Origin: Hymenobacter baengnokdamensis | Lineage (GTDB): Bacteria; Bacteroidota; Bacteroidia; Cytophagales; Hymenobacteraceae | Length of the DNA: 64,000 nucleotides | Reading direction: 5' to 3' | Assembly (NCBI RefSeq): GCF_008728635.1 | Contig: NZ_CP044285.1 | Coordinates: 3,100,001 to 3,164,000, forward strand | Shown: positions 1 through 7,959 of the stretch, piece after piece | How the letters are laid out: each line of letters starts with the position of its first letter | Position numbering within the stretch: the stretch's first letter is position 1 | Position numbers and translations under genes: made by a program | The notes under the pieces: generated by a model | What the model saw: only the letters and a program-made list of their open reading frames with translations | What the model was told of the DNA's origin: nothing | The model's database searches: none

Positions 1-793
1 TCGTCCAGGCCGCCTGGCCCAAGTAGTTGAGCACCAGCGCAGTCTTTACAAAAACCCAGGAAGCCCGGATGTTCTTGCGGCCGCAGTGGCCCAGGTCAGA
101 ATACAGTGCCTCGGCGCCGGTGGTGCACAGAAATACCGCGCCCAGCAGCCAGAAGCCCTTCGGATATTCGGTGAGCAGGCGAATGGCATACACCGGGTTG
201 AGGGCCGCCAGCACGCCCGGATGATGCACAATCTGGCTGAGGCCCAGCGCGCCGATAACTGAAAACCAGAGCAGCATAATCGGCCCGAAAGCCGCGCCAA
301 CTATCTTGGTGCCAAACTGCTGAAAGGCAAAGAGCAGCGTAATAATAACGATGACAATGAGCACAATCGTCTCCGTATTAAGGGCCGGGTAGAGGATTTT
401 GAGCCCTTCGATGGCCGACGTAACCGAGATGGGCGGCGTAATAATGCCATCGGCCAGCAGCGTGCCCGCCCCGATAATGGCCGGAAACAGCAGCCAGTGC
501 CCGCGCTTTTTTACCAGCGAAAAGAGCGAAAAAATGCCGCCCTCGCCGTGGTTATCGGCTTCTAATGTTAATAGAATATATTTAATGGTTGTCTGAAGCG
601 TGAGCGTCCAGAAAACGGCCGACACGCCGCCGTACACCAGCAGCTCGCTTACCGGCCGCTCGCCGATGATGGTTTGGAACACGTAGAGCGGCGAGGTGCC
701 GATATCACCGAAGATGATGCCCAGCGTGACCAGCAGACCGGCCGCCGACACGCGGCGCAGGTGAATGTTGTCTTCGGTAGGTAAAGCCGACAT
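1..793 (-). CDS. kup: KUP-family potassium uptake permease (N-terminal 264 residues, cut by window edge)
   Basis: Low-affinity K+/H+ symporter of the inner membrane. I translated the minus strand from an ATG at 793; the frame stays open to base 1, so only the N-terminal part is present. It shows the KUP signature GDIGTSPLY at residues 29-37 and the motif ADGIITPPISVTSAIEG in a later helix, plus several hydrophobic helices. The start follows the stop of the sensor kinase by about 57 bases on the same strand, so kinase and transporter are probably co-transcribed. The C-terminal cytoplasmic domain lies outside the window. Family assignment is firm; regulation by the neighbouring two-component system is inferred. 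Confidence 0.95.
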   Translation of the reverse strand, partial: MSALPTEDNIHLRRVSAAGLLVTLGIIFGDIGTSPLYVFQTIIGERPVSELLVYGGVSAVFWTLTLQTTIKYILLTLEADNHGEGGIFSLFSLVKKRGHWLLFPAIIGAGTLLADGIITPPISVTSAIEGLKILYPALNTETIVLIVIVIITLLFAFQQFGTKIVGAAFGPIMLLWFSVIGALGLSQIVHHPGVLAALNPVYAIRLLTEYPKGFWLLGAVFLCTTGAEALYSDLGHCGRKNIRASWVFVKTALVLNYLGQAAWT

Positions 794-850
794 GAGAAAA
801 GTTTACTGGTTGATTAGCACTAATTTGATGACTGACGTGTGGGTGTCCAG

Positions 851-2605
851 CTACTCCGCCACGGGCAGCGTGAAGAAGAAGGTGCTGCCTTGCCCCAGAC
901 TGCTTTCGACGCCCAGCTCGCCGCCCTGGCTGGTAATAAATTCGCGGGAGATGCTCAGGCCCAGGCCGGTGCCGGGGCTGCCGGTCGGAGCCGAGGGCCC
1001 TTGGGTGAAGCGCTCGAAAATGCGCTGCTGGTCTTCGCTGGCAATGCCAGGGCCGTGGTCCTGCACCTGAATACGCACGGCGCGGTGGTCGGGGGTGGGC
1101 GCGGCGCTGAGGCAAATCTGACCCTGCTCGGGCGAATAGCGCACGGCATTCACCAGCAGGTTGAGCAGGACCCAGGCCGTCTTTTCGAGGTCGGCCTGCA
1201 CGGGTGGCAGGTCGGCGGGCAGCTGGGTTTGTAGGGTAAGGTGGCGGGCCCGCAGCTGAAGCTGGAGCGGCGTGGTGGCCGCCGCCACCAGGGCAGCGAT
1301 GGCCGTAGGGCGCCGGTCGAGGGCAATGCTTTCGCCTACGCCCAGGCGGGCCACCGTCAGCAGTTCGCCCACGATGTGCAGCAGGCGCTGGTTTTCTTCT
1401 TTTATCGTACTCACCAGCTCCTGCTGCTCGGCGTTGAGGCTACCCACGCGCGGGTCGTGCAAAAGCTTGAGATTGAAGTTGATGCTGGAAAGCGGCGTTT
1501 TCAGCTCGTGCGATACGGTGGCCAGAAAGTTAGACTTGGTCTGGTCGAGCTGCCGGAAGGCCGACACGTTGCGCAGGGCCAGCACCGTGCCAATGGCTTC
1601 CATCTGGTCGCGGGCCTCGTTGAAGGCCACGGCCTCGTGCACCGAGAGCTGGTAATAGGCCGGGGTGCCATCGGGGGCGGGGAGGGCAAGGGCAACGGGG
1701 CTGGCCGGCCGCTGGGCTACCGGCAACAGCACGGGTGCCAACAACTCGTTAAACAGCGAGTTAGTGGCCGCCAGCTCAGTAGCCGGGCGGCCCAGAACCT
1801 GGCTTTCGGGCAAGCCAAGCAGGGTGCAGGCCGCCGGGTTGGCCACGAGCACGCGCCGGCTCGGGTCGAGCAGAAACAGCGGCTCGCTGAGCGTTTGCAC
1901 GAGCCCGCTGGTGCGGTTGCGCTCGGTTACGAGGTCGGCCAAGCTGTGGGTGCGCGTATCCTGCACGTGCACCAGCAGGCGGTTGAAGGCGGCCGTAAGC
2001 TGCCCCACTTCGTCGGTACTCTCGATGGGTACGGTGGCCGCGAAGTTGGTGCGGGTGGCATAGTCGAGGCTGGCGGCCAGCTTGCGCAGCCCCCCAACGG
2101 CCGCCTGCGGCACGCTGCCCACCAGCATCAGGCCCACGAGCGTGCTCAGCACGCTGAACAGCAGCAGGTAGTCTTTGGCCTGGGCCGCCGTGTGCATGGC
2201 CTGCGCATTTTTGCGCGTCAGAGCCGCCATGTTGAGCGCCACCATGCGGTGGGTGAGCTGCCGCAGCTGCAGCTGGCTGGCGGCGGGAGCCGGGCCGGGG
2301 TAGCGGCCCAGCGTTTGGGTAAGGCTATCGACCAGGCGGCGCTCGCCGGGCTCGGTGATGTTGCCGGCCTCGCGGCCCAGCAGCGAGCGCAGGCGGCCCA
2401 GCGCCGATGAAGTCGGGCCGGCTTCCAGCGCATCTATCGCCTCCAGCATGCCCTGGCCCAGCTGCACCGAGTAAAAGTTGTCCTGCAAGACGGCCCGATT
2501 GGACCGGTCGAGCCGGCCCAGGGTGGCAAATGCGTAAAAAGCAATGCCCAGCAGCAACCCCAGCATGGCCAGAAATCCCAGGGTTATTTTAGCTTGAAGA
2601 CGCAT
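851..2605 (-). CDS. membrane sensor histidine kinase (HAMP-PAS-HisKA-HATPase)
   Basis: Hybrid-free sensor kinase of 584 residues. Order of parts: membrane helix at about 7-28, a periplasmic helical stretch, second helix at about 146-168, HAMP to about 220, a PAS domain from about 230, HisKA with the phospho-acceptor in SHELKTPLS (His366), then HATPase_c with an N box (NLLVNAVRYSP), G1 (DHGPGIA) and G2 (GTGLGLS). An ATG at 2650 would add 15 polar residues before the first helix; I prefer the ATG at 2605, which puts the helix at the N-terminus. It sits between a sigma-54 response regulator and kup, all on one strand, so it is the likely partner of that regulator. The signal sensed is unknown; potassium or turgor is an inference from kup. 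Confidence 0.92.
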   Translation of the reverse strand: MRLQAKITLGFLAMLGLLLGIAFYAFATLGRLDRSNRAVLQDNFYSVQLGQGMLEAIDALEAGPTSSALGRLRSLLGREAGNITEPGERRLVDSLTQTLGRYPGPAPAASQLQLRQLTHRMVALNMAALTRKNAQAMHTAAQAKDYLLLFSVLSTLVGLMLVGSVPQAAVGGLRKLAASLDYATRTNFAATVPIESTDEVGQLTAAFNRLLVHVQDTRTHSLADLVTERNRTSGLVQTLSEPLFLLDPSRRVLVANPAACTLLGLPESQVLGRPATELAATNSLFNELLAPVLLPVAQRPASPVALALPAPDGTPAYYQLSVHEAVAFNEARDQMEAIGTVLALRNVSAFRQLDQTKSNFLATVSHELKTPLSSINFNLKLLHDPRVGSLNAEQQELVSTIKEENQRLLHIVGELLTVARLGVGESIALDRRPTAIAALVAAATTPLQLQLRARHLTLQTQLPADLPPVQADLEKTAWVLLNLLVNAVRYSPEQGQICLSAAPTPDHRAVRIQVQDHGPGIASEDQQRIFERFTQGPSAPTGSPGTGLGLSISREFITSQGGELGVESSLGQGSTFFFTLPVAE

Positions 2606-2819
2606 AATGGCCGCCGGCAAACACTGATATTTCGGTGCCGGACAACCCATGTCTGCGAAAGGTGGGCCTTAGTAGTCAGTATTCTTGATAAATAATGATG
2701 CTGCCTGATAATCAAGATGATAATTTAAGAAGAGGACCAGTGGGCGGGGCATCAGCAATTTCCGAGTGAGTCATTTTGACCCGGTGGCCACGTCAGAATG
2801 AGCTACCATAAGTGGGCGG

Positions 2820-4184
2820 CTACTCGCCGGTTTTCAGGCCATATTCCTCAATCTTGCGGTAAAGCGTCTTCACCCCAATACCGAGCTGGCGGGCGGCTTC
2901 CATCTTATTGCCGCCGGTTTCGCGCAGCACCTGGCCAATGTGGCGGGCTTCCACGGCGCGCAGGCTGCGGTCGGCGGGGTCGGCCAGGGCGGGCGCGGGG
3001 AGGTGCTGGAGCTCGGGCGGCAGGTCGTCGAGGGTCAGCGGCTGATTGTCAGTGGCCAGGATGGCGGCGCGCTCCAGCACGTTTTTCAGCTCGCGCACAT
3101 TGCCCGGCCACGGGTAGCGGCTCAGGCGAGTGAGCGCATCGGCCTCGAAACCCGGCAGGCGCTTGCGCAGCTTAGCGGCGAAGAGGCGCAGAAAGTGCCG
3201 GGCCAGTGGGGCCACATCGTCGGGCCGGGCGCTGAGCGGTGGCACGGCCAGCTCAAACACGGATAAGCGATAGTATAAATCGGCCCGGAAATGCCCTTCG
3301 GCGGCTTCCTGGCGCAGGTTGCGGTTGGTAGCCGCCACCAGCCGCACGTTTACCTTCGTGGGCTTCGTGTCGCCGAGCTTGGTAAACTCCTGGGTTTCGA
3401 GCACCCGCAAAAACTTCGCCTGGACGGCCAGCTCCAGCTCACCGATTTCGTCCAGAAATAAAGTGCCGCCGTTGGCTTCTTCCAGCAAGCCCTTCTTATC
3501 GGCCAGCGCCCCGGTGAAGGCCCCTTTCTTGTAGCCAAACAGCTCCGATTCGAGCAAATCTTTGGGAAAGGCGCTGCAATTGACCGCCACAAACGCCTTG
3601 CCACGCCGCCCGCTGGCCTGGTGAATGGCCTGGGCAAACAGCTCCTTACCCGCGCCGGTGGGGCCTTCGAGCAGCACCGTGGAGTCGGTGGGCGCCACGC
3701 GCTCGGCCAGTGCCCGGGCTTTCGCCAGGGCGGCCGAGCCGCCAATCATAGAGGAAAAAGTATATTGCTGGCCGACCTGCTTTTCCAGCTCGGCCACGCG
3801 GCGGCGCAGCTGGGCTTTTTCCACGGCGCGGGCCACCACCACAATAAGCTGGTCGTCAGAGTCGCCTTTGGTGAGGTAGTCAAAGGCGCCCTGCTTCATG
3901 GCCTGCACGCTGTCGGGCACGGTGCCGTAGGCCGTAAGCAGGATAATTTCGGCCAATGGCGCGGCGGCCTGGTAGCGGGGCAGCAGGGCCACGCCGTGGC
4001 CATCGGGCAGCTTTACATCAGAAAGAATAACGGCGATTTCCCCGGCGTGCTCGGCTAGTAATTGCAGGCCGCGCCGGGCATCCGGGGCTTGCAGTACGGT
4101 ATAGCCTTCCAGCTCCAGCACCCGCGCCAGCACCTGGCGCAGGCGGTTTTCGTCGTCGATGAGCAGCAGGGTAGGTTGGGCCAT
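2820..4184 (-). CDS. sigma-54-dependent response regulator (NtrC family)
   Basis: Activator of 454 residues with the full NtrC plan. The receiver has the acidic pair at the N-terminus, phospho-acceptor Asp56, Thr84 and Lys106. The AAA+ domain has Walker A (GPTGAGKE, about 173-181), the sigma-54 contact loop GAFTGA (221-226) and Walker B (GGTLFLDEIGE). A Fis-type helix-turn-helix closes the protein (ARQLGIGVKTLYRKIEEYG). It lies 214 bases upstream of the sensor kinase on the same strand, suggesting an RR-kinase-kup unit. The leader has GACCTTTGC shortly before the ATG, a near match to the Bacteroidota -7 box. I saw no clear -24/-12 sigma-54 promoter in front of the kinase. Confidence 0.95.
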   Translation of the reverse strand: MAQPTLLLIDDENRLRQVLARVLELEGYTVLQAPDARRGLQLLAEHAGEIAVILSDVKLPDGHGVALLPRYQAAAPLAEIILLTAYGTVPDSVQAMKQGAFDYLTKGDSDDQLIVVVARAVEKAQLRRRVAELEKQVGQQYTFSSMIGGSAALAKARALAERVAPTDSTVLLEGPTGAGKELFAQAIHQASGRRGKAFVAVNCSAFPKDLLESELFGYKKGAFTGALADKKGLLEEANGGTLFLDEIGELELAVQAKFLRVLETQEFTKLGDTKPTKVNVRLVAATNRNLRQEAAEGHFRADLYYRLSVFELAVPPLSARPDDVAPLARHFLRLFAAKLRKRLPGFEADALTRLSRYPWPGNVRELKNVLERAAILATDNQPLTLDDLPPELQHLPAPALADPADRSLRAVEARHIGQVLRETGGNKMEAARQLGIGVKTLYRKIEEYGLKTGE

Positions 4185-4237
4185 GCAGCAAAGGTCAGTA
4201 GCGCAAGCTTGGCAGCCAGTATGGCGAACAATGCTAA

Positions 4238-4373
4238 CGCAAATTTCCGGTCTGGGTACAATTTAGCTGGTGCGGGCTGCCGGCTTTTCGCCGGCGGTTC
4301 GCTCTTTAGCAGAACAAGCGGCGCGCACGAAGAGTGGACCGCCGGCCCAAAGCCGGCAGCCCGCCTGGTACCC
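4238..4373. repeat. dispersed element, copy A (CGCAAATTTCCGG... GGTACCC)
   Basis: Non-coding element of about 135 bases between the response regulator and the amidohydrolase. It starts CGCAAATTTCCGGTCTGGGT, contains an inverted pair GGGCTGCCGGCTTT / AAAGCCGGCAGCCC, and ends in GGTACCC. Related copies are at 7591 (short) and 14681 (full length). No open frame fits it. It resembles a MITE or REP-like element; no transposase is nearby. Confidence 0.6.
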
Positions 4374-4428
4374 GGCTTTGGAAGCGGCTCTGGTTGAACT
4401 GATAGTGAGCCGCCAGCTTCCCGGGTGC

Positions 4429-5439
4429 TTACAGCCGCAGCAGCTGGTCGGCGTTTTTATAAGCGAGCCTGGCAATATCGGCGGGCGCCATTTGTAGTCC
4501 GGCCAGAAACTCGTGGCCGGGCTGGTTGGGGGCGTAGGGATAATCTATCGAAAACAGGATATTATCCAGCCCAAACGTTGCCAGAGCTGCCTCCAGTGGC
4601 GGACGCGTAAAGATGCCGCTGGTGGTAAGGTACACCTGGTCGCGCAGCGTTTGGCTGATGCTGCGCGGCAGCTGGGTTTGGTCGGCGGGCATGGTCATAT
4701 CGGCGCGGGCCATCATTACGGGCAGCATCTCGCCCATGTGGCCGATGAGAAGCTTAAGACGCGGATACTTTTCCAGCGTGCCGCTCAGAATGAGGCGCAG
4801 TATGTGAATGGCCGTTTCGGCGTGCCAGCCGAAGCCGGCCATACTCAGGCGCTCGCCCAGCTCGTGGGGCAGGTTGCTGTAATACGCGGCCCGTACGGGG
4901 GCCGGCGGCACGCCGGGATGCAGATAGAGCGGCACGCCGAGCGCTTCGGCCCGTGCCAGCAGCGGCGCAAACTGCGGCGCGTCGAGAAACTGGCCCTGGG
5001 TGGTGCCATTTAGCATGGCGCCGCGAAACTGGTGCGTTTCTACCGTGCGCGCCAGCTCATCGGCCGCCGCCGGTGGGTTGGTCATGGGCAGGTGGGCAAA
5101 GCCAAAGAAACGGTCGGGATGCCGGGCAATGGCGGTAGCCAGCCGGTCGTTGTACTCGCGGGCAAAGGCCGGGCTTTCGGCGGGCGGCAGCAGCTCGGCC
5201 CCCGGCCCCGATACCGACAATACCTGCACGGTAATACCCGCCTCGTCCATTAAGCGCAGGCGCTCGGGGCCGATTTCGGCCAGCTTGCGCTGCTGCTCGC
5301 GCACCGGCGAATGGGGATTGTTGCTGGATGGCCAGCCGGCTTGCTGGCGGGCTGCCAGCGGCACCCGCTCAACCATATCGGGAAAGGAAATGTGCTCTTC
5401 GAGCGTAACGATGCGCTGGGGCAGGGCAGGAGCAGGCAT
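4429..5439 (-). CDS. amidohydrolase-2 family metal-dependent hydrolase (TIM barrel)
   Basis: Protein of 336 residues with the pattern of the ACMSD / gamma-resorcylate decarboxylase group (Amidohydro_2): N-terminal VTLEEH, a mid-barrel metal-ligand His in PLYLHPG, LIGHMGEMLP later, and a catalytic Asp in FSIDYPY near the C-terminus. This superfamily decarboxylates or hydrolyses aromatic or other carboxylates in the cytoplasm. The first strand reads E-x-H rather than the H-x-H of classical amidohydrolases, as in the decarboxylase group. It stands alone, so the substrate cannot be told. The ATG at 5439 is the only good start. Confidence 0.85.
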   Translation of the reverse strand: MPAPALPQRIVTLEEHISFPDMVERVPLAARQQAGWPSSNNPHSPVREQQRKLAEIGPERLRLMDEAGITVQVLSVSGPGAELLPPAESPAFAREYNDRLATAIARHPDRFFGFAHLPMTNPPAAADELARTVETHQFRGAMLNGTTQGQFLDAPQFAPLLARAEALGVPLYLHPGVPPAPVRAAYYSNLPHELGERLSMAGFGWHAETAIHILRLILSGTLEKYPRLKLLIGHMGEMLPVMMARADMTMPADQTQLPRSISQTLRDQVYLTTSGIFTRPPLEAALATFGLDNILFSIDYPYAPNQPGHEFLAGLQMAPADIARLAYKNADQLLRL

Positions 5440-5544
5440 AAGTAATTCAGAAAGTCAGGTTCCTGCAAACGGGCCCACCGGCCCAAGTGTTGCCGCCGGT
5501 TGCAGACCAGCCAGCGGCTTGCGACGGCACCCGCTGGAACGAAA

Positions 5545-5586
5545 AGGAACTATTTCCGTTTTTTAAGGAAATAGTTCCTACTTTTG
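5545..5586 (+). promoter_or_regulatory. palindromic operator plus -7 promoter box of the RES/Xre toxin-antitoxin operon
   Basis: Perfect inverted repeat of 13 bases (AGGAACTATTTCC at 5545-5557, its complement at 5567-5579) around a 9-base AT-rich spacer. Its right edge touches TACTTTTG (5579-5586), a match to the Bacteroidota -7 consensus TAnnTTTG. The antitoxin ATG is at 5614. The position fits autorepression by the antitoxin, as is usual for type II systems; binding itself is inferred. Confidence 0.7.
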
Positions 5587-5613
5587 GCAGTAGCCACCAG
5601 CTCCTTTACCGCA

Positions 5614-6054
5614 ATGCTTGCTCCTATTCACGCGCATACGGGTTTGCCCGCCGCCCTCGCCAGCCTCGAAGAAGTGCTGACCGATGCCTTTGCGCTCGTG
5701 ATGCAGGCGCGTAGCGGCGTGCCGGCCAAAACGGCTTTTGCCGTGGCTAACCTTTTGCAGCTCAGCACCGATGAGCTGGCCGACCTGCTGCACACCACCA
5801 CCAAAACCCTGCGTACGTACCGCGAGGCCAACAAGCGCCTGGCCCCCGCCGCCAGCGAGCAGGTGCTGAAGCTGCTGGCGCTGGCCCGCCAGGGCAGTGA
5901 GGTATTTGGTGAGCCCACGGCGTTTCGGCGCTGGCTGGGCAAGCCGGCCTACGGCCTCGCTAACCAGCCCCCGCTGGCCCTGCTGCAAACCAGCGGCGGC
6001 ATCGACCTGGTGGCCGAGGAAGTGAGCCGCATTGCCTACGGCGATTTCGCCTAG
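5614..6054 (+). CDS. Xre/MbcA/ParS-type antitoxin of a RES toxin-antitoxin pair
   Basis: Antitoxin of 146 residues with the two-part plan of this family: an N-terminal helix-turn-helix (FAVANLLQLSTDELADLLHT) and a C-terminal DUF2384 domain (AFRRWLGKPAYGLANQPP, then TSGGIDLVAEEVSRIAYG) that binds and blocks the toxin. A TTG ten codons earlier lies inside the promoter box at 5579-5586, so the ATG at 5614 is the credible start. The toxin gene follows after 12 bases. A perfect palindrome overlaps the promoter, consistent with autorepression. Confidence 0.92.
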   Translation: MLAPIHAHTGLPAALASLEEVLTDAFALVMQARSGVPAKTAFAVANLLQLSTDELADLLHTTTKTLRTYREANKRLAPAASEQVLKLLALARQGSEVFGEPTAFRRWLGKPAYGLANQPPLALLQTSGGIDLVAEEVSRIAYGDFA

Positions 6055-6066
6055 CTTGGCTGCTGA

Positions 6067-6528
6067 GTGGAAATCTATCGCATCTGCCTGGCCAAGTACG
6101 CCGGCGAGCTGGTCGCCTCCGGCAACCCCGGCCGGTGGAATTTACGCGGGCAGTTCGTACTCTACGCGGCGGGCAGCCGGGCGCTGGCCTGCCTCGAAAA
6201 CGTGGTGCACCGCAGCGGCGAGGGCCTGAATAACCGGTTCAAGGTCATTCGGATAGAAGTGCCCGATAACCTATTAGTTGAAGACCTGCCGCTGGCCCAG
6301 CTGCCGCCCGACTGGCAGCCCACGAGCGCCTACGCCCGCTGCCAGCCGCTGGGAGCCGACTGGTATCGCCGCCAGGCGGCGGCCGTGTTGCGGGTGCCTT
6401 CGTCTATCATCGCCCACGAGCACAACTACGTGCTCAACACCCGCCACCCCGATTTTGGGAAAGTACGCATCGTGGGCTGGGAAGACTTCGCTTTTGACCC
6501 GCGCATTAAAACCCCGGAGCCGGAATAG
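6067..6528 (+). CDS. RES-domain toxin (NAD+-degrading family)
   Basis: RES toxin of 153 residues. The family degrades NAD+ and arrests growth unless held by its Xre/ParS partner. Seen here: the opening Arg in YRICLAKYAG, GRWNLRGQFVLYAA with Arg, Trp and Asn of the RES core, a Glu in ACLENVVH, and the characteristic late motif VPSSIIAHEHNYVLNTRHPDF region that holds the catalytic Ser. It appears intact. The start is a GTG at 6067, 12 bases after the antitoxin stop; no ATG offers a longer family match. Antitoxin first, toxin second, as is typical. Confidence 0.92.
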   Translation: MEIYRICLAKYAGELVASGNPGRWNLRGQFVLYAAGSRALACLENVVHRSGEGLNNRFKVIRIEVPDNLLVEDLPLAQLPPDWQPTSAYARCQPLGADWYRRQAAAVLRVPSSIIAHEHNYVLNTRHPDFGKVRIVGWEDFAFDPRIKTPEPE

Positions 6529-6609
6529 GAGTTGAGGTAGCGTTACGTCTTCCGGGCAAATCAAGAGTACCTTAGTAGCCTCTTTGTAGCTCGATATCTG
6601 TTCTTTCAC

Positions 6610-7590
6610 ATGCCCACCGCCCCCACCGCTTATACTCCAACCGCCGAGCCGGTTTCGCACCATGTGCGCGCCCGCCAGCTGCTTAAGGCGCACCCCGAGG
6701 TGAAGCGCCTGATGACCCGTAACACGACCACGGCCCTCATCACGGCCGGCTGCGTGGCGGTGCAGGTGGCCATGACCTACCTGCTGCACGGCCACGCCTG
6801 GTACTGGTCGCTGGCTGCGTCGTACCTGCTGGGGGCTTTTGTGTGCCATACGCTCTTCGTGATTGTGCACGAGGCCACGCACAACCTGGTTTTTAAAAGT
6901 CAGTGGGCCAATGCCGCTGTCGGTATTGCGGCCAACCTGCCGATGGTGATTCCGACGGCCATGAGCTTTCGCAAGTACCACCTCAAGCACCACTCGGCCC
7001 TTGGCCATTTCGACCACGATGCCGACCTGCCCGACCACTACGAGGCCCGGCTTATTCAGCACTATGCCATTGGTAAAGCCATCTGGCTGTTCTTTTTTCC
7101 GGTATTTCAGGTGGTGCGGACGTTCCGCTGCCGCAGCGTGGTGCCGTTCGATAAGTACATCGCGGCCAATTGGATAGCACAGATTCTGTTCAACGTGGGC
7201 ATGTACCTGTGGCTGGGCCCGGCGGCGTTTCTATACCTGTTTTTCAGCTTCTGGTTTTCGGTGAGTCTGCATCCGGTAGGCGCCCGCTGGATTCAGGAGC
7301 ACTACCTCGTGCTGAGCCCCGAGCAGGAAACCACCTCGTACTACGGTCGCCTCAACTCGGTGCACCTCAATATTGGCTACCACAACGAGCACCACGACCT
7401 GCCCGGCGTGCCGTGGAACAACCTGCCCAAGCTGCGCCAGCTGGCCCCCGAGTTTTACGAGCCGCTGCTGCACCATACCAGCTATACAAAAGTGCTGCTG
7501 CGCTTCCTGTTCGACCAGGAACTGTCGCTGTATTCGCGCCTGGTGCGCGGCCTGCCGGCCGAAAGCAAGCCTGCCCCTGTCGCCAATTAG
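6610..7590 (+). CDS. membrane fatty-acid desaturase of the sphingolipid delta-4 desaturase (DEGS) type
   Basis: Membrane di-iron desaturase of 326 residues. Three His boxes are intact: HEATH (87-91), HLKHH (124-128) and HNEHH (258-262), between four or more hydrophobic helices. Beyond the boxes it follows eukaryotic dihydroceramide desaturase closely: an N-terminal HPEVKRLM segment like the Lipid_DES domain, LHPVGARWIQEHY, TSYYGRLN, then NIGYHNEHHDLP and LRQLAPEFYE, and a conserved tail with YSRLVRG. Comparison is from memory of DEGS1. The substrate is thus plausibly a sphingoid base or (dihydro)ceramide; a simple acyl-lipid desaturase is the alternative. A strong terminator follows the gene. 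Confidence 0.85.
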   Translation: MPTAPTAYTPTAEPVSHHVRARQLLKAHPEVKRLMTRNTTTALITAGCVAVQVAMTYLLHGHAWYWSLAASYLLGAFVCHTLFVIVHEATHNLVFKSQWANAAVGIAANLPMVIPTAMSFRKYHLKHHSALGHFDHDADLPDHYEARLIQHYAIGKAIWLFFFPVFQVVRTFRCRSVVPFDKYIAANWIAQILFNVGMYLWLGPAAFLYLFFSFWFSVSLHPVGARWIQEHYLVLSPEQETTSYYGRLNSVHLNIGYHNEHHDLPGVPWNNLPKLRQLAPEFYEPLLHHTSYTKVLLRFLFDQELSLYSRLVRGLPAESKPAPVAN

Positions 7591-7650
7591 CGCAGATTTC
7601 CGGTCCGGGTACAGCTTGGCTGGGGCGAGCTGCCGGCGTTGAGCCGGCGC
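7591..7650. repeat. dispersed element, copy B (truncated)
   Basis: Begins CGCAGATTTCCGGTCCGGGT directly after the desaturase stop codon and matches the left 60 bases of the elements at 4238 and 14681, then stops at a GCCGGCG. The right half is missing and its place is taken by the terminator hairpin at 7662. Confidence 0.55.
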
Positions 7651-7661
7651 TAGCTTTTCCG

Positions 7662-7731
7662 GTCAGTGTGGCGGCGCTGTCTTTTCCGAGCTCCTGAGCG
7701 GAAAGGACAGCGCCGCCACACTGACTGTTTT
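7662..7731 (+). terminator. very strong intrinsic terminator after the desaturase gene
   Basis: Stem of 27 base pairs (7662-7688 with 7699-7725) containing one G-U pair and a 10-base loop, followed by TGTTTTT. The arms carry CAGTGTGGCGGCGCTGTC and its complement. Confidence 0.8.
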
Positions 7732-7854
7732 TATCTAAATTTATAAATATTATAATAATAGTATACTATAAAACAAGCTGGTGGTTTTGAAAAAAAGCGC
7801 TTATACTTGCCTTTCAAAGCCAGGCCAGTCCGCTGGCATTTTTTAAGAAAGACT

Positions 7855-7870
7855 ACACAATCGATTGTGT
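7855..7870. promoter_or_regulatory. perfect 16-bp palindrome, likely LacI-type operator for the arabinose genes
   Basis: ACACAATCGATTGTGT is perfectly self-complementary with a central CG, the form of LacI/GalR/PurR-family operators. It lies about 90 bases before galM, the first gene of the galM-araBDA block, and a LacI-family regulator is encoded at 16179 in the same neighbourhood. The match to that regulator is inference. The region 7591-7959 otherwise holds repeat copy B, a terminator, an AT-rich stretch and the hairpin at 7877. Confidence 0.5.
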
Positions 7871-7876
7871 GTTGCC

Positions 7877-7906
7877 AGCCTACTACCAGCCTGGTAGCGG
7901 CTTTTT
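7877..7906 (+). terminator. terminator-like hairpin in the galM leader (possible attenuator)
   Basis: AGCC-CTACCAG / CTGGTAG-GGCT pairs (7877-7889 with 7891-7902, two small bulges) run into five T residues at 7902-7906. It sits between the palindrome at 7855 and the galM start at 7960, so it would be transcribed in the leader if the promoter overlaps the palindrome. Confidence 0.4.
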
Positions 7907-7959
7907 AGTCTTAAGTTATTACGCATGCAGCTATCTTGCTACTGATTTCCTTTCGGCTT

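Noticed and set aside
1241..2410. 389-codon plus-strand open frame inside the sensor kinase gene
   Set aside because: Low-complexity shadow (Gly, Gln, Arg, His) opposite a kinase with clear HisKA and HATPase motifs.
2606..2819. Sigma-54 -24/-12 promoter before the sensor kinase
   Set aside because: No GG-N10-GC pair with a good flanking match was found on the minus strand.
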